Of a stretch of 41,356 bases of DNA, positions 1-7,340 are shown in pieces. The notes beneath the pieces were generated by a model. It had not been told where the DNA came from. It did not search any database and worked only from the letters and a program-made list of their open reading frames with translations. Positions within the stretch are counted from its first letter, which is position 1. Every line of letters starts with the position of its first letter. A program made the translations under genes and the position numbers. Source of the DNA: JAUSKF01 sp964545345 (lineage in GTDB: Bacteria > Patescibacteriota > Minisyncoccia > UBA6257 > WO2-44-18); contig CAZJFE010000004.1 in the NCBI GenBank assembly GCA_964545345.1, positions 1-41,356 of the forward strand, given 5' to 3'.

Positions 1-2
1 GG

Positions 3-98
3 ATTACAATAGATGGACTAATACCGTTGCTCTTGGCAACCGTTGTGATGGGAGCGGTGAACGCGACTATCGCCTACGGAGCTAAAGCATTTGATTAA
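3..98 (+). CDS. Partial membrane protein, C-terminal end only
   Basis: The window opens inside a reading frame that runs from base 3 to a TAA at 96-98. It encodes about 31 residues with a hydrophobic stretch (GLIPLLLATVVMGAVNA) and a short polar tail ending in AKAFD. This looks like the last membrane helix of a protein lying upstream of secG. A second frame is open to base 85 and is hydrophilic, so the frame choice is not certain. I do not recognise the family. secG starts 16 bases downstream, so the two could share a transcript. Confidence 0.35.
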   Translation: MTIDGLIPLLLATVVMGAVNATIAYGAKAFD

Positions 99-114
99 CA
101 ATCTAATTAACAAT

Positions 115-336
115 ATGGATATTATTTCTATCGCACAGGTTCTAGTTTCAGTAATATTAATCGCCTTAATCCTTATTCAGGAGCGCGCATCCAGCGGCGG
201 TTTGGGAATTTTTGGCGGTTCCGGCGATGGCGGCTTTTATCAAGCTCGCCGCGGTTTTGAAAAAATGATTTTCGGCCTAACAATCTTTATGGCCGTTGCT
301 TTTGCCGGTCTTGCTTTGCTGAACCTTGTTTTATAA
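115..336 (+). CDS. secG: SecG, preprotein translocase subunit
   Basis: This 73-residue protein is the small SecG subunit of the SecYEG channel in the cytoplasmic membrane. Helix 1 (IAQVLVSVILIALILIQ) is followed by the SecG hallmark of a Gly/Ser-rich cytoplasmic loop (ERASSGGLGIFGGSGDGG). Next come the F-x-x-R-R-G-F-E-K segment and helix 2 (IFGLTIFMAVAFAGLALLNLVL). An in-frame TTG lies at 91, but the ATG at 115 gives the normal N-terminus directly before helix 1. There is no clear Shine-Dalgarno sequence. The stop overlaps the start of the next gene by 11 bases, so the two are probably co-translated. A secG-solute-binding-protein pair is a familiar arrangement in Parcubacteria. Confidence 0.9.
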   Translation: MDIISIAQVLVSVILIALILIQERASSGGLGIFGGSGDGGFYQARRGFEKMIFGLTIFMAVAFAGLALLNLVL

Positions 337-1987
337 ACTTTCAAAACTCTATAAGTCTTTTTCACCAAAAGAGCAAAAGCTCTTTCTTGGAGTAGCAGCT
401 GTTTTCCTTGTTTCCGGGTTCACCCTTGCGTTGGTTCTTTATTATCAAAATACTACCGCCCAGCCGGTTGAAGGCGGTAATTATACTGAAGGAATTATCG
501 GCCAACCGGTAGCGATCAATCCTTTAATTGTGGGCGAAAACGACGCCGATCGCGATTTAATCGCTCTTACCTTCGCCAGCTTATCGGATCTTGCCGAGAA
601 ATATGAAGCCGATGTTGAAGAGAAAAATTGGACTATTACTCTCAAGCCGGATTTAAAATGGAGTGACGGCGAACCGATTAATAGCGAAGACGTAATTTTC
701 ACGATTGGAATAGTGCAGGATCCCGATGCCCGCTCCCCGCTTTTTGCAACTTGGCAGGGAGTCGCTACCGAGCGTTTAAGCGAGTTAGAGCTAAAGGTTA
801 CTTTAAAAAATACCTACGCTTTCTTCCGCGATAATATTCAAAATTTACGGATTGCCCCGAAACATATTTTTGACGGCATTCCGCCTCAAAATTTCCGACT
901 GTCGGAATTTAGTCTCCAACCGGTAGGTAGTGGCCCATACCGGGTAGTTGGCTATAAAAAACGGCCCGATGGTTTTATTGAAGAATACACACTGACCGCG
1001 AATAAACATTTTGCGGGTCAAAAACCGTATATCAAAAGTTTTTCCATCCGATTTTTCCCGAACAAAACCGAAGCGATTAGCGCTTTTAATTCCAAAGGCA
1101 TTGATGGCATCGGTGGCTTGGAAGCAAAGGATCTGGAAAACTTAAAAATCAGCCGAAAAATATTAAACCCCGAGCGCTCCCGCTACTATGCGGTCTTCCT
1201 TAACCCGAACACCAGCTTGGCTTTGAAAGAGAAAGATGTTCGGCAAGCGCTAAATTTAGCCACCGATCAGGCGAGAATCATTAATTCTTCCCTGCTTGGC
1301 GAGGCATTACCGGCCCATGGCCCAATTCCTCAAAGCATTTCCGGTTATGATGATTCGGTTTATGCCGACGAGGAGTTCTCTCCGGAGAAGGCCAACGCTT
1401 TATTGGACAAAGCCGGCTGGAAGCTGAATGAGCAAGGAGTCAGGGAAAAACTGATCCAAAAAACCAAAGTTCCGCTTGAATTTGATTTAGTGGTTCCGGA
1501 ATCGCGCTTTTTGTCGGAAACCGCCAACGAACTCAAGGATATGTGGAAAGTTATCGGAGTAAAGATAAATCCGGCGATTCTAAAATCCGCGGATATTCTA
1601 GGCGGCATCATCAAGCCAAGGAATTATCAGATGATTTTGTTCGGAAACACTCTGAATAAAAACGCTGATATCTTTTCTTTCTGGCACTCTTCCCAAAGAT
1701 TTGATCCGGGCCTTAATCTTTCTTTATTCAACGATAAAAATGTGGATACCGCTCTTGAATCGGTACGGCAAACCCTGGATGAACCCGCTCGCAACGCGCT
1801 TCTTTCCAAAGTTCAAAAAACTATTCACGACAATTGGCCGGCGGTTTTCCTCTATTCACCAAATTATCTTTATGCCACTTCCCGCTCACTGGGTGGATTC
1901 CCGGAGGGGCCGATTGCCTATTCCTCCAACCGTTTTGACAACGTCAATCTCTGGTATCTGAAGACTGCGAGAATATTCAATAAATAA
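326..1987 (+). CDS. Family 5 extracellular solute-binding protein (peptide ABC transporter type)
   Basis: This 553-residue protein belongs to the SBP_bac_5 (DppA/OppA) family, which captures peptides or other solutes outside the membrane for an ABC importer. A basic N-terminus (YKLSKLYKSFSPKEQK) precedes one membrane anchor at about residues 19-41. There is no lipobox cysteine, so it is anchored by the helix. Family landmarks include INPL, W-x-I-T-L-K-P-D-L-K-W-S-D-G-E-P-I-N-S-E-D-V, the VGSGPY turn at about residue 202, and the DVRQALNLATD helix. The start is a TTG at 326 inside the end of secG. No permease or ATPase genes for it lie in this window. A strong hairpin terminator follows directly. 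Confidence 0.9.
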   Translation: MFYKLSKLYKSFSPKEQKLFLGVAAVFLVSGFTLALVLYYQNTTAQPVEGGNYTEGIIGQPVAINPLIVGENDADRDLIALTFASLSDLAEKYEADVEEKNWTITLKPDLKWSDGEPINSEDVIFTIGIVQDPDARSPLFATWQGVATERLSELELKVTLKNTYAFFRDNIQNLRIAPKHIFDGIPPQNFRLSEFSLQPVGSGPYRVVGYKKRPDGFIEEYTLTANKHFAGQKPYIKSFSIRFFPNKTEAISAFNSKGIDGIGGLEAKDLENLKISRKILNPERSRYYAVFLNPNTSLALKEKDVRQALNLATDQARIINSSLLGEALPAHGPIPQSISGYDDSVYADEEFSPEKANALLDKAGWKLNEQGVREKLIQKTKVPLEFDLVVPESRFLSETANELKDMWKVIGVKINPAILKSADILGGIIKPRNYQMILFGNTLNKNADIFSFWHSSQRFDPGLNLSLFNDKNVDTALESVRQTLDEPARNALLSKVQKTIHDNWPAVFLYSPNYLYATSRSLGGFPEGPIAYSSNRFDNVNLWYLKTARIFNK

Positions 1988-2016
1988 AGGAGGCCCCCCG
2001 TTGGGGCCTCCTTGTT
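1987..2016 (+). terminator. Intrinsic terminator after the solute-binding protein gene
   Basis: Arms at 1987-1997 (AAGGAGGCCCC) and 2003-2013 (GGGGCCTCCTT) form an 11-bp GC-rich stem with a 5-base loop, followed by TTGTTT. It closes the plus-strand transcript. It also lies just beyond the end of the minus-strand gene at 2023, so it could work in both directions. Confidence 0.85.
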
Positions 2017-2022
2017 TAGTTG

Positions 2023-2283
2023 CTAGCCATTGCATCCGTTTGAAAAGCACTGTTGCCGTCGGATGTATCGCCGGCAATTTTTCAAAAGGACTGACTCTGG
2101 CAGATTCATTTTACCGGCCGGCTTGGCTTCCGGGAGCGCTTTTTCGTACAGCTGGAGATCGTTGTGCCAACACCTTGAATTTCCTTTTGCGTCGCGATGT
2201 TTACGAACCGCATTACGAATTTTTTGAAGCTTCTGCCTCAACTGCGCTGGAGTCATCTTTTTGATGTCTTTATCTAGACCCAT
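2023..2283 (-). CDS. Conserved small hypothetical protein, basic
   Basis: This 86-residue soluble protein has a conserved N-terminal block (MTPAQLRQKLQKIRNAVRKHRD) and then G-N-S-R-C-W-H-N-D-L-Q-L-Y-E-K-A-L-P-E. I recognise this type as a recurrent unannotated Parcubacteria family (R-x-H-R-D-x-x-G-x-x-R-C-W-x-D). Its function is unknown. The C-terminus has three more cysteines and is basic. The start overlaps the end of the upstream glutaredoxin-like gene by 10 bases, so the pair is probably one operon. A second in-frame Met sits at residue 10 and could be the true start. Confidence 0.7.
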   Translation of the reverse strand: MGLDKDIKKMTPAQLRQKLQKIRNAVRKHRDAKGNSRCWHNDLQLYEKALPEAKPAGKMNLPESVLLKNCRRYIRRQQCFSNGCNG

Positions 2284-2474
2284 AGCATTGCCCGGATATA
2301 AGAATACCCCGAGTAAACAGAGCCACCTTCAACTATTACCGTTGGTACTGCCGAAGTAGTAAACTTTTTCTCCACGCTGTAACCACTATTTCGCAAAGCT
2401 TGGACGAGCATTCTAGATTCTTTACAATTATCACAAAATAACCGCAATTTCTTGCGCGATTTCTTGACGGGCAT
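2274..2474 (-). CDS. Mini glutaredoxin/thioredoxin-fold-like protein
   Basis: This 66-residue protein has a basic N-terminus and then L-F-C-D-N-C-K-E-S, a CxxC motif in the place expected for a glutaredoxin active site (about residues 13-16). It is followed by a helix, a VEKKF strand, a V-P-T-V-I-V segment that resembles the cis-proline strand, and a G-Y-S-Y-I end. This fits a shortened glutaredoxin fold with a possible thiol-disulfide or metal role. The fold call is inference from motif spacing. A strong Shine-Dalgarno sequence (GAGGAGG) lies upstream of the ATG. It is the first gene of a two-gene minus-strand operon. Confidence 0.6.
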   Translation of the reverse strand: MPVKKSRKKLRLFCDNCKESRMLVQALRNSGYSVEKKFTTSAVPTVIVEGGSVYSGYSYIRAMLWV

Positions 2475-2515
2475 ATTGCCTCCTCAAATGAACCGAGTAT
2501 AAATTAGCAATTAAA

Positions 2516-2785
2516 CTAAGCTTTGTAAACCCGATTCCAGATTGCTCCCAAGACCCAACCAAGTACATAGCCACCGAGAGTAGTTAGGCCAACCAAGAGA
2601 ATCGCGGAACCTAGCTCAAACTCCATAATCGCGTACGGTGGTTCAATAAAATGAACACGGAAGACGAAATCCATTAGAATAGATGCTCCTCCGGTAGCGA
2701 CCAACACCGCCCAAACTAAATGCCAAAGCCCCAACAACGAACCGACCACCATCCCTAACCGATGAGAATTAAGTTTTTGTTCCAT
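2516..2785 (-). CDS. Small membrane protein, holin-like/DUF5676-like
   Basis: This 89-residue protein has two or three membrane segments: about residues 10-32 (LGMVVGSLLGLWHLVWAVLVATG) and 57-80 (LGSAILLVGLTTLGGYVLGWVLGAI). A polar stretch with Phe/Pro lies between them. The pattern of an N-terminal helix, a central segment and a Gly-rich last helix ending in W-x-x-N-x-x-Y resembles small CPR membrane proteins often labelled bacteriophage holin or DUF5676. No function can be assigned. TATAAT on the minus strand (2797-2792) ends six bases before the ATG, which suggests a leaderless mRNA. Confidence 0.65.
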   Translation of the reverse strand: MEQKLNSHRLGMVVGSLLGLWHLVWAVLVATGGASILMDFVFRVHFIEPPYAIMEFELGSAILLVGLTTLGGYVLGWVLGAIWNRVYKA

Positions 2786-2810
2786 GATTCAATTATACCA
2801 AATACGATAA

Positions 2811-2830
2811 AACCGCTCCGAAGAGCGGTT
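2811..2830 (-). terminator. Intrinsic terminator for the gene at 2834-3088
   Basis: AACCGCTC and GAGCGGTT form an 8-bp stem with a CGAA loop. On the minus strand it is followed by TTATC and lies 4 bases beyond the stop codon. Confidence 0.8.
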
Positions 2831-2833
2831 GTT

Positions 2834-3088
2834 TTACGGCATTAGAAGAGTCCGAAACAGCAGCGTAAGCCATGCCAAACCTAGAAATGGGATAACTGTA
2901 AATAAGATCAGGAAAAGTGTCCCAAGTCCGGCTTCCGTTCCGTTGCTCTTTCTGCCCACTTCCCTAAGGTACAAGTAGGATGAGACCATCATGACCACAG
3001 TCAAGAAAATCAGAACTGACCAAGGAAGCAGGAATCCAACGACTGCTCCGATTACAGCAGTCAATAGCCCGATCAGGCGAACATCCAT
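2834..3088 (-). CDS. Small membrane protein, unknown
   Basis: This 84-residue protein has about three hydrophobic segments: residues 5-22, 24-43 and 56-80. A basic/polar loop (REVGRKSNGTEAG) lies between the second and third. I do not recognise a functional family, but short Parcubacteria proteins with the same N-G-T-E-A-G loop and two flanking membrane blocks are common. GGAGT nine bases before the ATG is a weak ribosome-binding site. It lies between msrA and another small membrane protein gene, all on the minus strand. Confidence 0.6.
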   Translation of the reverse strand: MDVRLIGLLTAVIGAVVGFLLPWSVLIFLTVVMMVSSYLYLREVGRKSNGTEAGLGTLFLILFTVIPFLGLAWLTLLFRTLLMP

Positions 3089-3120
3089 TTCCGATACTCC
3101 AAATTACTATCCTTACTATA

Positions 3121-3657
3121 CTATCCGTTCAATAAATCCGCGAATTCTTTTTGCACTTTCTCCAGCTTGGGATTAATCACCACCTGACAGTAAGGTTTAT
3201 TTTTATTTTTCGCGTAATAATCTCGGTGATAATTCTCCGCCTCCCAAAACTTATCCAGCGGTTTTATTTCAGTGACTACCGGCGCCCCCATTTTGCTGGA
3301 ATCATTTAAAGATTGAATAAATTTTTCCGCTTCCGATTTTTGCGTGTCGGTAGTATAAAAAATCACTGAACGATATTGTGTTCCAACGTCAGCGCCCTGC
3401 TGGTTGGGCGTGGTAGGATCGTGTGAAGCAAAAAATATTGTCAGCAATGTCCAGTATTGAACTTGCGCCGGATCATATTCAATTCTCACGACTTCCGCGT
3501 GCCCGGTGGCTCCGCTGCATACTTCTTCATATGTCGGATTTGGTTTTGTACCGCCGGCGTATCCGGGCAAAACCGAGCTCACACCTTTTAACATCTTAAA
3601 AACCGCCTCCGTGCACCAGAAACATCCTCCACCAAAAACCGCGATCTCTATGTTCAT
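3121..3657 (-). CDS. msrA: Peptide methionine sulfoxide reductase MsrA
   Basis: This 178-residue enzyme reduces the S-epimer of methionine sulfoxide in proteins and free methionine, using thioredoxin-type reductant. The active-site motif G-C-F-W-C lies at residues 11-15, with Cys12 as the catalytic residue. Further family blocks are G-Y-A-G-G, Y-E-E-V-C-S-G-x-T-G-H-A-E-V-V, H-D-P-T-x-x-N-x-Q-G-x-D-x-G-x-Q-Y-R-S and the A-E-x-Y-H-x-x-Y end. Length is normal for a stand-alone MsrA; no MsrB domain is fused. There is no Shine-Dalgarno sequence, and TATCAT ends six bases before the ATG, so translation may be leaderless. Confidence 0.97.
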   Translation of the reverse strand: MNIEIAVFGGGCFWCTEAVFKMLKGVSSVLPGYAGGTKPNPTYEEVCSGATGHAEVVRIEYDPAQVQYWTLLTIFFASHDPTTPNQQGADVGTQYRSVIFYTTDTQKSEAEKFIQSLNDSSKMGAPVVTEIKPLDKFWEAENYHRDYYAKNKNKPYCQVVINPKLEKVQKEFADLLNG

Positions 3658-3676
3658 AAATTTATGATAACAAAAA

Positions 3677-3714
3677 AACCGCCCGCCAACATCTGAAAGT
3701 TGGGGCGGGCGGTT
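3677..3714 (-). terminator. Intrinsic terminator after the methyltransferase gene
   Basis: A 14-bp stem with a 2-base bulge pairs 3677-3690 with 3699-3714. On the minus strand it is followed by seven T residues. It closes the CoaB-like/methyltransferase operon and separates it from msrA. Confidence 0.85.
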
Positions 3715-3720
3715 GGGAAT

Positions 3721-4377
3721 TTACTTCTTGACACAACAGTAGATCGCTGTTTTGTCTTCGCATTGAACTTCCACGGAAAATCTCTTTTCCAAGATTGCCC
3801 GGAAGCTCTTTTGTGAAAGCCACTTGAAGGTCGTCGTGTGACTGGACAGGCCATCGCGGACTTGCACATGATGCACAACGTCTCCGACCGCCCAACTTAC
3901 TTCCACGAATGAATGACCATCTAAACCATATTCTTTAACCACCGGTTTCTCTGGGGGTCTGGCGATGAAGGTGTTGAAAATAAACACTCCATCTTTCGGC
4001 ATAACGTTTGCCAGCAGATCCACCGTTCTCTCATTAAGCCAGTAATTAACGGCTTGCTGGCAAAACACTGCCTGAAACTCTGCTCCGAATTTTTGAAGAT
4101 CAAACAGCGCGCTTTCTACGTCGCTGACGGCAACTCTAATTTTCGGATCCAGCCAGGCCTCGGAGAAAATCATTGCTTCTTCTTGCTCAACCAGCCAAGC
4201 CATCCTAGCTCCCTCCTCAACGGCCATCAGCGCCAAACGACCGGATCCGCCGCAAAGGTCCAGCGCCAACTTTCCATCAAGCGGACCGGCGCGCCGAATT
4301 AGGTCTTTCGGAACTCGGTGATCGGCAAATCTTTGGTAAAGAGCGTAGTAAGTTCGCCCATCGGGATATTTTTCCAT
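3721..4377 (-). CDS. Class I SAM-dependent methyltransferase
   Basis: This 218-residue protein has the Rossmann-type SAM-binding motif I (ALDLCGGSGRLAL, about residues 38-50). An acidic end-of-strand-2 residue follows (LVEQEE), then the V-S-D-V-E block and A-V-F-C-Q-Q-A-V-N-Y-W as the motif IV region. The substrate is unknown; no DNA- or RNA-specific motif is visible. Its ATG overlaps the stop codon of the upstream gene as TAATG, and a GGAGAGAGG ribosome-binding sequence lies inside that gene. The two are therefore very likely translationally coupled and may act in one pathway. Confidence 0.85.
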   Translation of the reverse strand: MEKYPDGRTYYALYQRFADHRVPKDLIRRAGPLDGKLALDLCGGSGRLALMAVEEGARMAWLVEQEEAMIFSEAWLDPKIRVAVSDVESALFDLQKFGAEFQAVFCQQAVNYWLNERTVDLLANVMPKDGVFIFNTFIARPPEKPVVKEYGLDGHSFVEVSWAVGDVVHHVQVRDGLSSHTTTFKWLSQKSFRAILEKRFSVEVQCEDKTAIYCCVKK

Positions 4378-5495
4378 TAAATCCTCTCTCCGTTTTTGTT
4401 GAAAAGCAACATGCAGCCATGGGCCGCGATGTTGAAGGAAGTCATCGCCGGACGGCTAGAATCACGAACGGTTCCCGGCGGAGCGTACGGCTCGGTCGGC
4501 AGATCCGGCTCCTGTTGATGGTAATGAACTATGTGATCAACCCTTGGATTCTCAAAAATCCTAGCTAGCAACGGGGCGTTGAGACTGGCCTTCATTGGGC
4601 CGGCCACCACTACCTGCCTCTCGCGGCTATCAACCCGTAGCACAGGGACGAAGGAATTTAATTCTTTCTTACCTCGCCCAGTGGTCATGAATCCAGAACC
4701 GGTCCGAACTGCTACCGTGCCGAAGATCATTCCGTTTTCAACCGTTACAAACTTATCACCGTATTGACCAATGATGGTCTTTACTTTCTGAATCGCTAGG
4801 TAATCATCAGAGCCAACCATGCAGGCAGAAGCTAGACGACTTTCACCAAACTTTGTTTCGTAATACTCATCATTAAGCATTTCCATAATCCAATCCGCCA
4901 GCTTGCTATTATCCATCGGATGAATCGCCCGTTCCTTAGTAACGGCGTATTTATCTTTCAGCTGTTTGGCATCATTGGAGATTACCGCGGTCGCTCCGGC
5001 GCTCAAAACGATTTCGTAAGCCGCACGGATGAGTTCTTCATGCGCGACTCCCGACAAAAGTTTGAATCCAAACAGGTGCGTTTTCGGCGCTACCTTTTTC
5101 ACTTTATCAATAATCCGTGGAGCAATTGTGAAATTAATCGGGATCACATCTCCGGGCTTATAATTGTGGCTCGGAAATTTTCCTTTGATCGTTTCTACCG
5201 GAATCAGATTCGCCACCGCTGCTCCGAGAATCACCCCGTCCATTTTCGGCGCTATCTCCAGAACCCGGCATTCGTAGTCGGTAAATCCCTTGTGCCAGTG
5301 AATGGTCAAATTCGGATGCATCCTAGGCATCTTAACTTCCAGATCAGAGGCGCAAAGATAATGGACTTCAGCTCCCTTGGCCAACAGATTTTCGGCCAGC
5401 TCGGCCATCAAACCGCCCTTAAAGCGATTGGTGATAATTTTCACCGCGTCTAAATAACAATGCACCGGCCCTCCGGTAATCAGAACCCGCTTCAT
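4377..5495 (-). CDS. CoaB-like domain fused to class II aldolase/adducin-like domain
   Basis: This 372-residue protein joins two domains. Residues 1 to about 195 resemble the phosphopantothenate-cysteine ligase (CoaB/DFP) Rossmann fold: R-V-L-I-T-G-G-P, I-T-N-R-F-K-G-G, G-A-A-V-A-N, F-G-F-K-L, and A-G-A-T-A-V-I-S-N-D. Residues of about 240-365 resemble a class II aldolase: VRTGSGFMTTGRG, A-P-L-L-A-R-I, V-D-H-I-V-H-Y-H-Q-Q as likely metal-binding histidines, and A-A-H-G-C-M near the end. The decarboxylase (CoaC) half of a normal CoaBC is absent, so a role in CoA synthesis is doubtful. It is transcribed first in an operon with the methyltransferase. A good promoter lies at 5527-5555 and AGGAG precedes the ATG. 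Confidence 0.75.
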   Translation of the reverse strand: MKRVLITGGPVHCYLDAVKIITNRFKGGLMAELAENLLAKGAEVHYLCASDLEVKMPRMHPNLTIHWHKGFTDYECRVLEIAPKMDGVILGAAVANLIPVETIKGKFPSHNYKPGDVIPINFTIAPRIIDKVKKVAPKTHLFGFKLLSGVAHEELIRAAYEIVLSAGATAVISNDAKQLKDKYAVTKERAIHPMDNSKLADWIMEMLNDEYYETKFGESRLASACMVGSDDYLAIQKVKTIIGQYGDKFVTVENGMIFGTVAVRTGSGFMTTGRGKKELNSFVPVLRVDSRERQVVVAGPMKASLNAPLLARIFENPRVDHIVHYHQQEPDLPTEPYAPPGTVRDSSRPAMTSFNIAAHGCMLLFNKNGERI

Positions 5496-5526
5496 CTGCT
5501 TTCTCCTATTTCAAAAGTCCGCCCAA

Positions 5527-5555
5527 ATATTACTGTATTTTTGAAATTTAGTCAA
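5527..5555 (-). promoter_or_regulatory. Sigma70-type promoter of the CoaB-like/methyltransferase operon
   Basis: On the minus strand TTGACT (5555-5550) and TAATAT (5532-5527) are separated by 17 bases. It lies 32 bases before the start codon. Confidence 0.7.
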
Positions 5556-5583
5556 AACCCTCGCTCAACGTGGTCAAAGAAAA

Positions 5584-5605
5584 AAGCCCCCGATTTAGGG
5601 AGCTT
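5584..5605 (-). terminator. Intrinsic terminator after the HD hydrolase gene
   Basis: On the minus strand AAGCTCCC and GGGGGCTT pair with one G-U wobble across a 6-base loop. TTTTTTC follows. Confidence 0.8.
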
Positions 5606-5616
5606 GGAATAATTAG

Positions 5617-6186
5617 TTAAGCGTCTATGTGGGCCTTGATGGAGGCGTTGTAAACAGTTAAAAACTTTTCGTAAAGAAATGGGCTGGCAGTCGCGCAATT
5701 TTGGACAATCAACATCGCCCCAACCGTGTACTCAATACACTTGTCATGGCTCCACTTAACCGGCGGGTCAATGGCTAGGGAGCGGACATTTGCGATCTGA
5801 TCCGCTATTTTTACTCGGCGAACCGAAGAATGCTTGGAGAGAACCCGTTGTGACTGCCTTATCTTGCGCCGCAGAAGCGGTTGCCCTTCAAATTCCGGTG
5901 GATCAGTGAGGCCATCCACAATCACACCAACTTCGTAGCCGAATTTATTGAGGATTTCATCAATGGAGATTTTTGGATCAGCATCTTCAACCGTGTCGTG
6001 CAGCCAAGCGGCGGCGATTTCTTCCGGACTACCGCCGGATTCTTCGATAAGCCGAGCAACCTCAGCCATGTGAGTAATCGCCGGAGACTTCGCCTTGTTT
6101 TGGCGGGTCTGCTTTTCGTGGATCTTTTCCGCAAATGCCTTAGCTGCCGCAATTAATTCTTCATAGCTCATCACGCCGTCCCACAT
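5617..6186 (-). CDS. RelA/SpoT-type HD-domain hydrolase (MESH1-like)
   Basis: This 189-residue protein is a stand-alone HD phosphohydrolase domain of the kind found in SpoT and MESH1, which remove pyrophosphate from (p)ppGpp or related nucleotides. Metal ligands are visible as His39 (ITHMAEVA), His63-Asp64 (WLHDTVEDAD) and a later Asp in the V-K-I-A-D-Q-I-A-N-V region. I chose the ATG at 6186 because AAAGGAG lies seven bases before it; the longer frame would start inside that ribosome-binding site. It is the last gene of a run with the cupin and the membrane-anchored small protein. The actual substrate is not proven. Confidence 0.85.
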   Translation of the reverse strand: MWDGVMSYEELIAAAKAFAEKIHEKQTRQNKAKSPAITHMAEVARLIEESGGSPEEIAAAWLHDTVEDADPKISIDEILNKFGYEVGVIVDGLTDPPEFEGQPLLRRKIRQSQRVLSKHSSVRRVKIADQIANVRSLAIDPPVKWSHDKCIEYTVGAMLIVQNCATASPFLYEKFLTVYNASIKAHIDA

Positions 6187-6200
6187 TTCCGTCTCCTTTC

Positions 6201-6536
6201 TCACCTTGGACTCTCTGGGGTTAGCTTCTGGTTTTTGAAAACAACGAAATACCCAATATCCTTGCCTTCATCTCCGGTGCCATCGGCGACCGCGCTGATA
6301 AACTCTAATTCTGGATGTTCCGAAATAAATTTAGAAAGGGCGTTAGCAAAGTTCGCTTCCGTTGAGTCAAAGTAGTAGACCCCATTTCGGTAATCCACAA
6401 CTCTAATCTCGCTCAATGGCACATCTTTTACATTCCGACGAGAATCGGCCGCTTGCTTGATGCCGATAATCAAGCCGGCAATCACCATAAAAATAATCAA
6501 TACTCCTCCCACAACCTTGATGGCATCACTTTTCAT
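6201..6536 (-). CDS. Membrane-anchored small protein, paralogue of the lipoprotein at 10039
   Basis: This 111-residue protein has one N-terminal membrane helix (VVGGVLIIFMVIAGLIIGI) and an exported domain of about 80 residues. The domain YYFDSTEANFANALSKFISEH and G-Y-F-V-V-F-K-N-Q-K-L-T-P-E-S-P-R matches the C-terminal half of the lipoprotein at 10039-10365 nearly position by position. The two are clearly paralogues with different membrane anchors. Function is unknown; the domain is short and mixed alpha/beta in pattern. Its ATG overlaps the stop of the upstream cupin gene (ATGA), so they are coupled. Confidence 0.75.
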   Translation of the reverse strand: MKSDAIKVVGGVLIIFMVIAGLIIGIKQAADSRRNVKDVPLSEIRVVDYRNGVYYFDSTEANFANALSKFISEHPELEFISAVADGTGDEGKDIGYFVVFKNQKLTPESPR

Positions 6537-7228
6537 ACAGGATATTTCTCACGGAAGAAACTTATGATTTCTTCTTTTTTCTCCTTCGGCAACGGCTGAA
6601 GCGGCTTATCGCTCTTTGGAGCGGATCTTCCCCAAGGAGTGCCGGTGATCAGCAAGCTAAAGGCCGGCTTGTCCAGCGGACGCACATAGTGCCAGGCGTC
6701 TCGATTGATCATCTCGTAGGTCGTGCCGGCAGGCAAAACTAGCTTCGCGGCAACCGGCGGCGGAGTATCCCCCGCTCCGTAACCGACGGCCATTTCGTAT
6801 TGCCCGGAGAGAATTCTCATTGCCGAAGGCCACGGATGCGGGTGAAACAGCGCTTCTTCTGGCGCGCAAGGATGAATTTTATGTAGTGAAACTCGGAAAC
6901 CAGCCCAGTAGCCAAAGACTCTTTCCACAAACGGCGGATGGTAATTCACAAAAACTGATTCCCAACCCTCTTCATCGCTTTCATCGTTTAGTAGCTTCGG
7001 TAGTTTAGATTCTAAAAGCTCCAGCGCTGTCAGCATGGAGAATTTCCCAAGCGGGCGGGGTTCTCTACCCTGCATGCTTTCCAAATCTCTTACCGAATAA
7101 CAGGCCGGGCAAAAACTACCGCGCGCGCCTTTAGGAACTAGAGGACCCCAGTGCTTATATTCACATCCACTAACTCCGCAATCAGAGCAAACCAAATCTG
7201 TGAAGTTACCGAGAAGAGTGTCAGCCAT
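6533..7228 (-). CDS. Cupin-type protein with N-terminal zinc ribbon
   Basis: This 231-residue protein starts with a four-cysteine ribbon: C-S-D-C (about residues 14-17) and C-P-A-C (about residues 39-42). The C-terminal half has a cupin-like strand pattern: LHKIHPCAPEEALFHPHPWPSAMRILSG with three His residues, then G-Y-E-M-x-V-G-Y-G-A-G-D, the turn P-A-G-T-T-Y-E-M-I, and D-A-W-H-Y-V. The His residues suggest a metal-dependent small-molecule enzyme or sensor. No precise activity can be named. AAAGGAG lies upstream of the ATG and a promoter lies at 7258-7286. It is followed by the small anchored protein and the HD hydrolase in one operon. Confidence 0.7.
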   Translation of the reverse strand: MADTLLGNFTDLVCSDCGVSGCEYKHWGPLVPKGARGSFCPACYSVRDLESMQGREPRPLGKFSMLTALELLESKLPKLLNDESDEEGWESVFVNYHPPFVERVFGYWAGFRVSLHKIHPCAPEEALFHPHPWPSAMRILSGQYEMAVGYGAGDTPPPVAAKLVLPAGTTYEMINRDAWHYVRPLDKPAFSLLITGTPWGRSAPKSDKPLQPLPKEKKEEIISFFREKYPV

Positions 7229-7257
7229 CTGTAGTCTCCTTTAAACGAACCGGGATT

Positions 7258-7286
7258 ATTATATCACCATTCTTTTATTGTTTCAA
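7258..7286 (-). promoter_or_regulatory. Sigma70-type promoter of the cupin operon
   Basis: On the minus strand TTGAAA (7286-7281) and a perfect TATAAT (7263-7258) are spaced by 17 bases, 30 bases before the start codon. Confidence 0.75.
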
Positions 7287-7306
7287 ATAATTTTCAGCAA
7301 TAAAAA

Positions 7307-7336
7307 AACCGCTCACGACGCATAGTCGGAGCGGTT
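7307..7336 (-). terminator. Intrinsic terminator after the DUF1152 gene
   Basis: AACCGCTC pairs with GAGCGGTT, extended by an inner CGAC/GTCG stem. On the minus strand TTTTTTATTG follows. It lies 4 bases past the stop codon. Confidence 0.85.
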
Positions 7337-7340
7337 GTGG

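Noticed and set aside
2..85. Hydrophilic open frame at the window start (frame 2) as the end of a gene
   Set aside because: The competing frame at 3-98 gives a membrane helix and a better link to secG. Neither can be proved from so short a piece, so only the second is listed, at low confidence.
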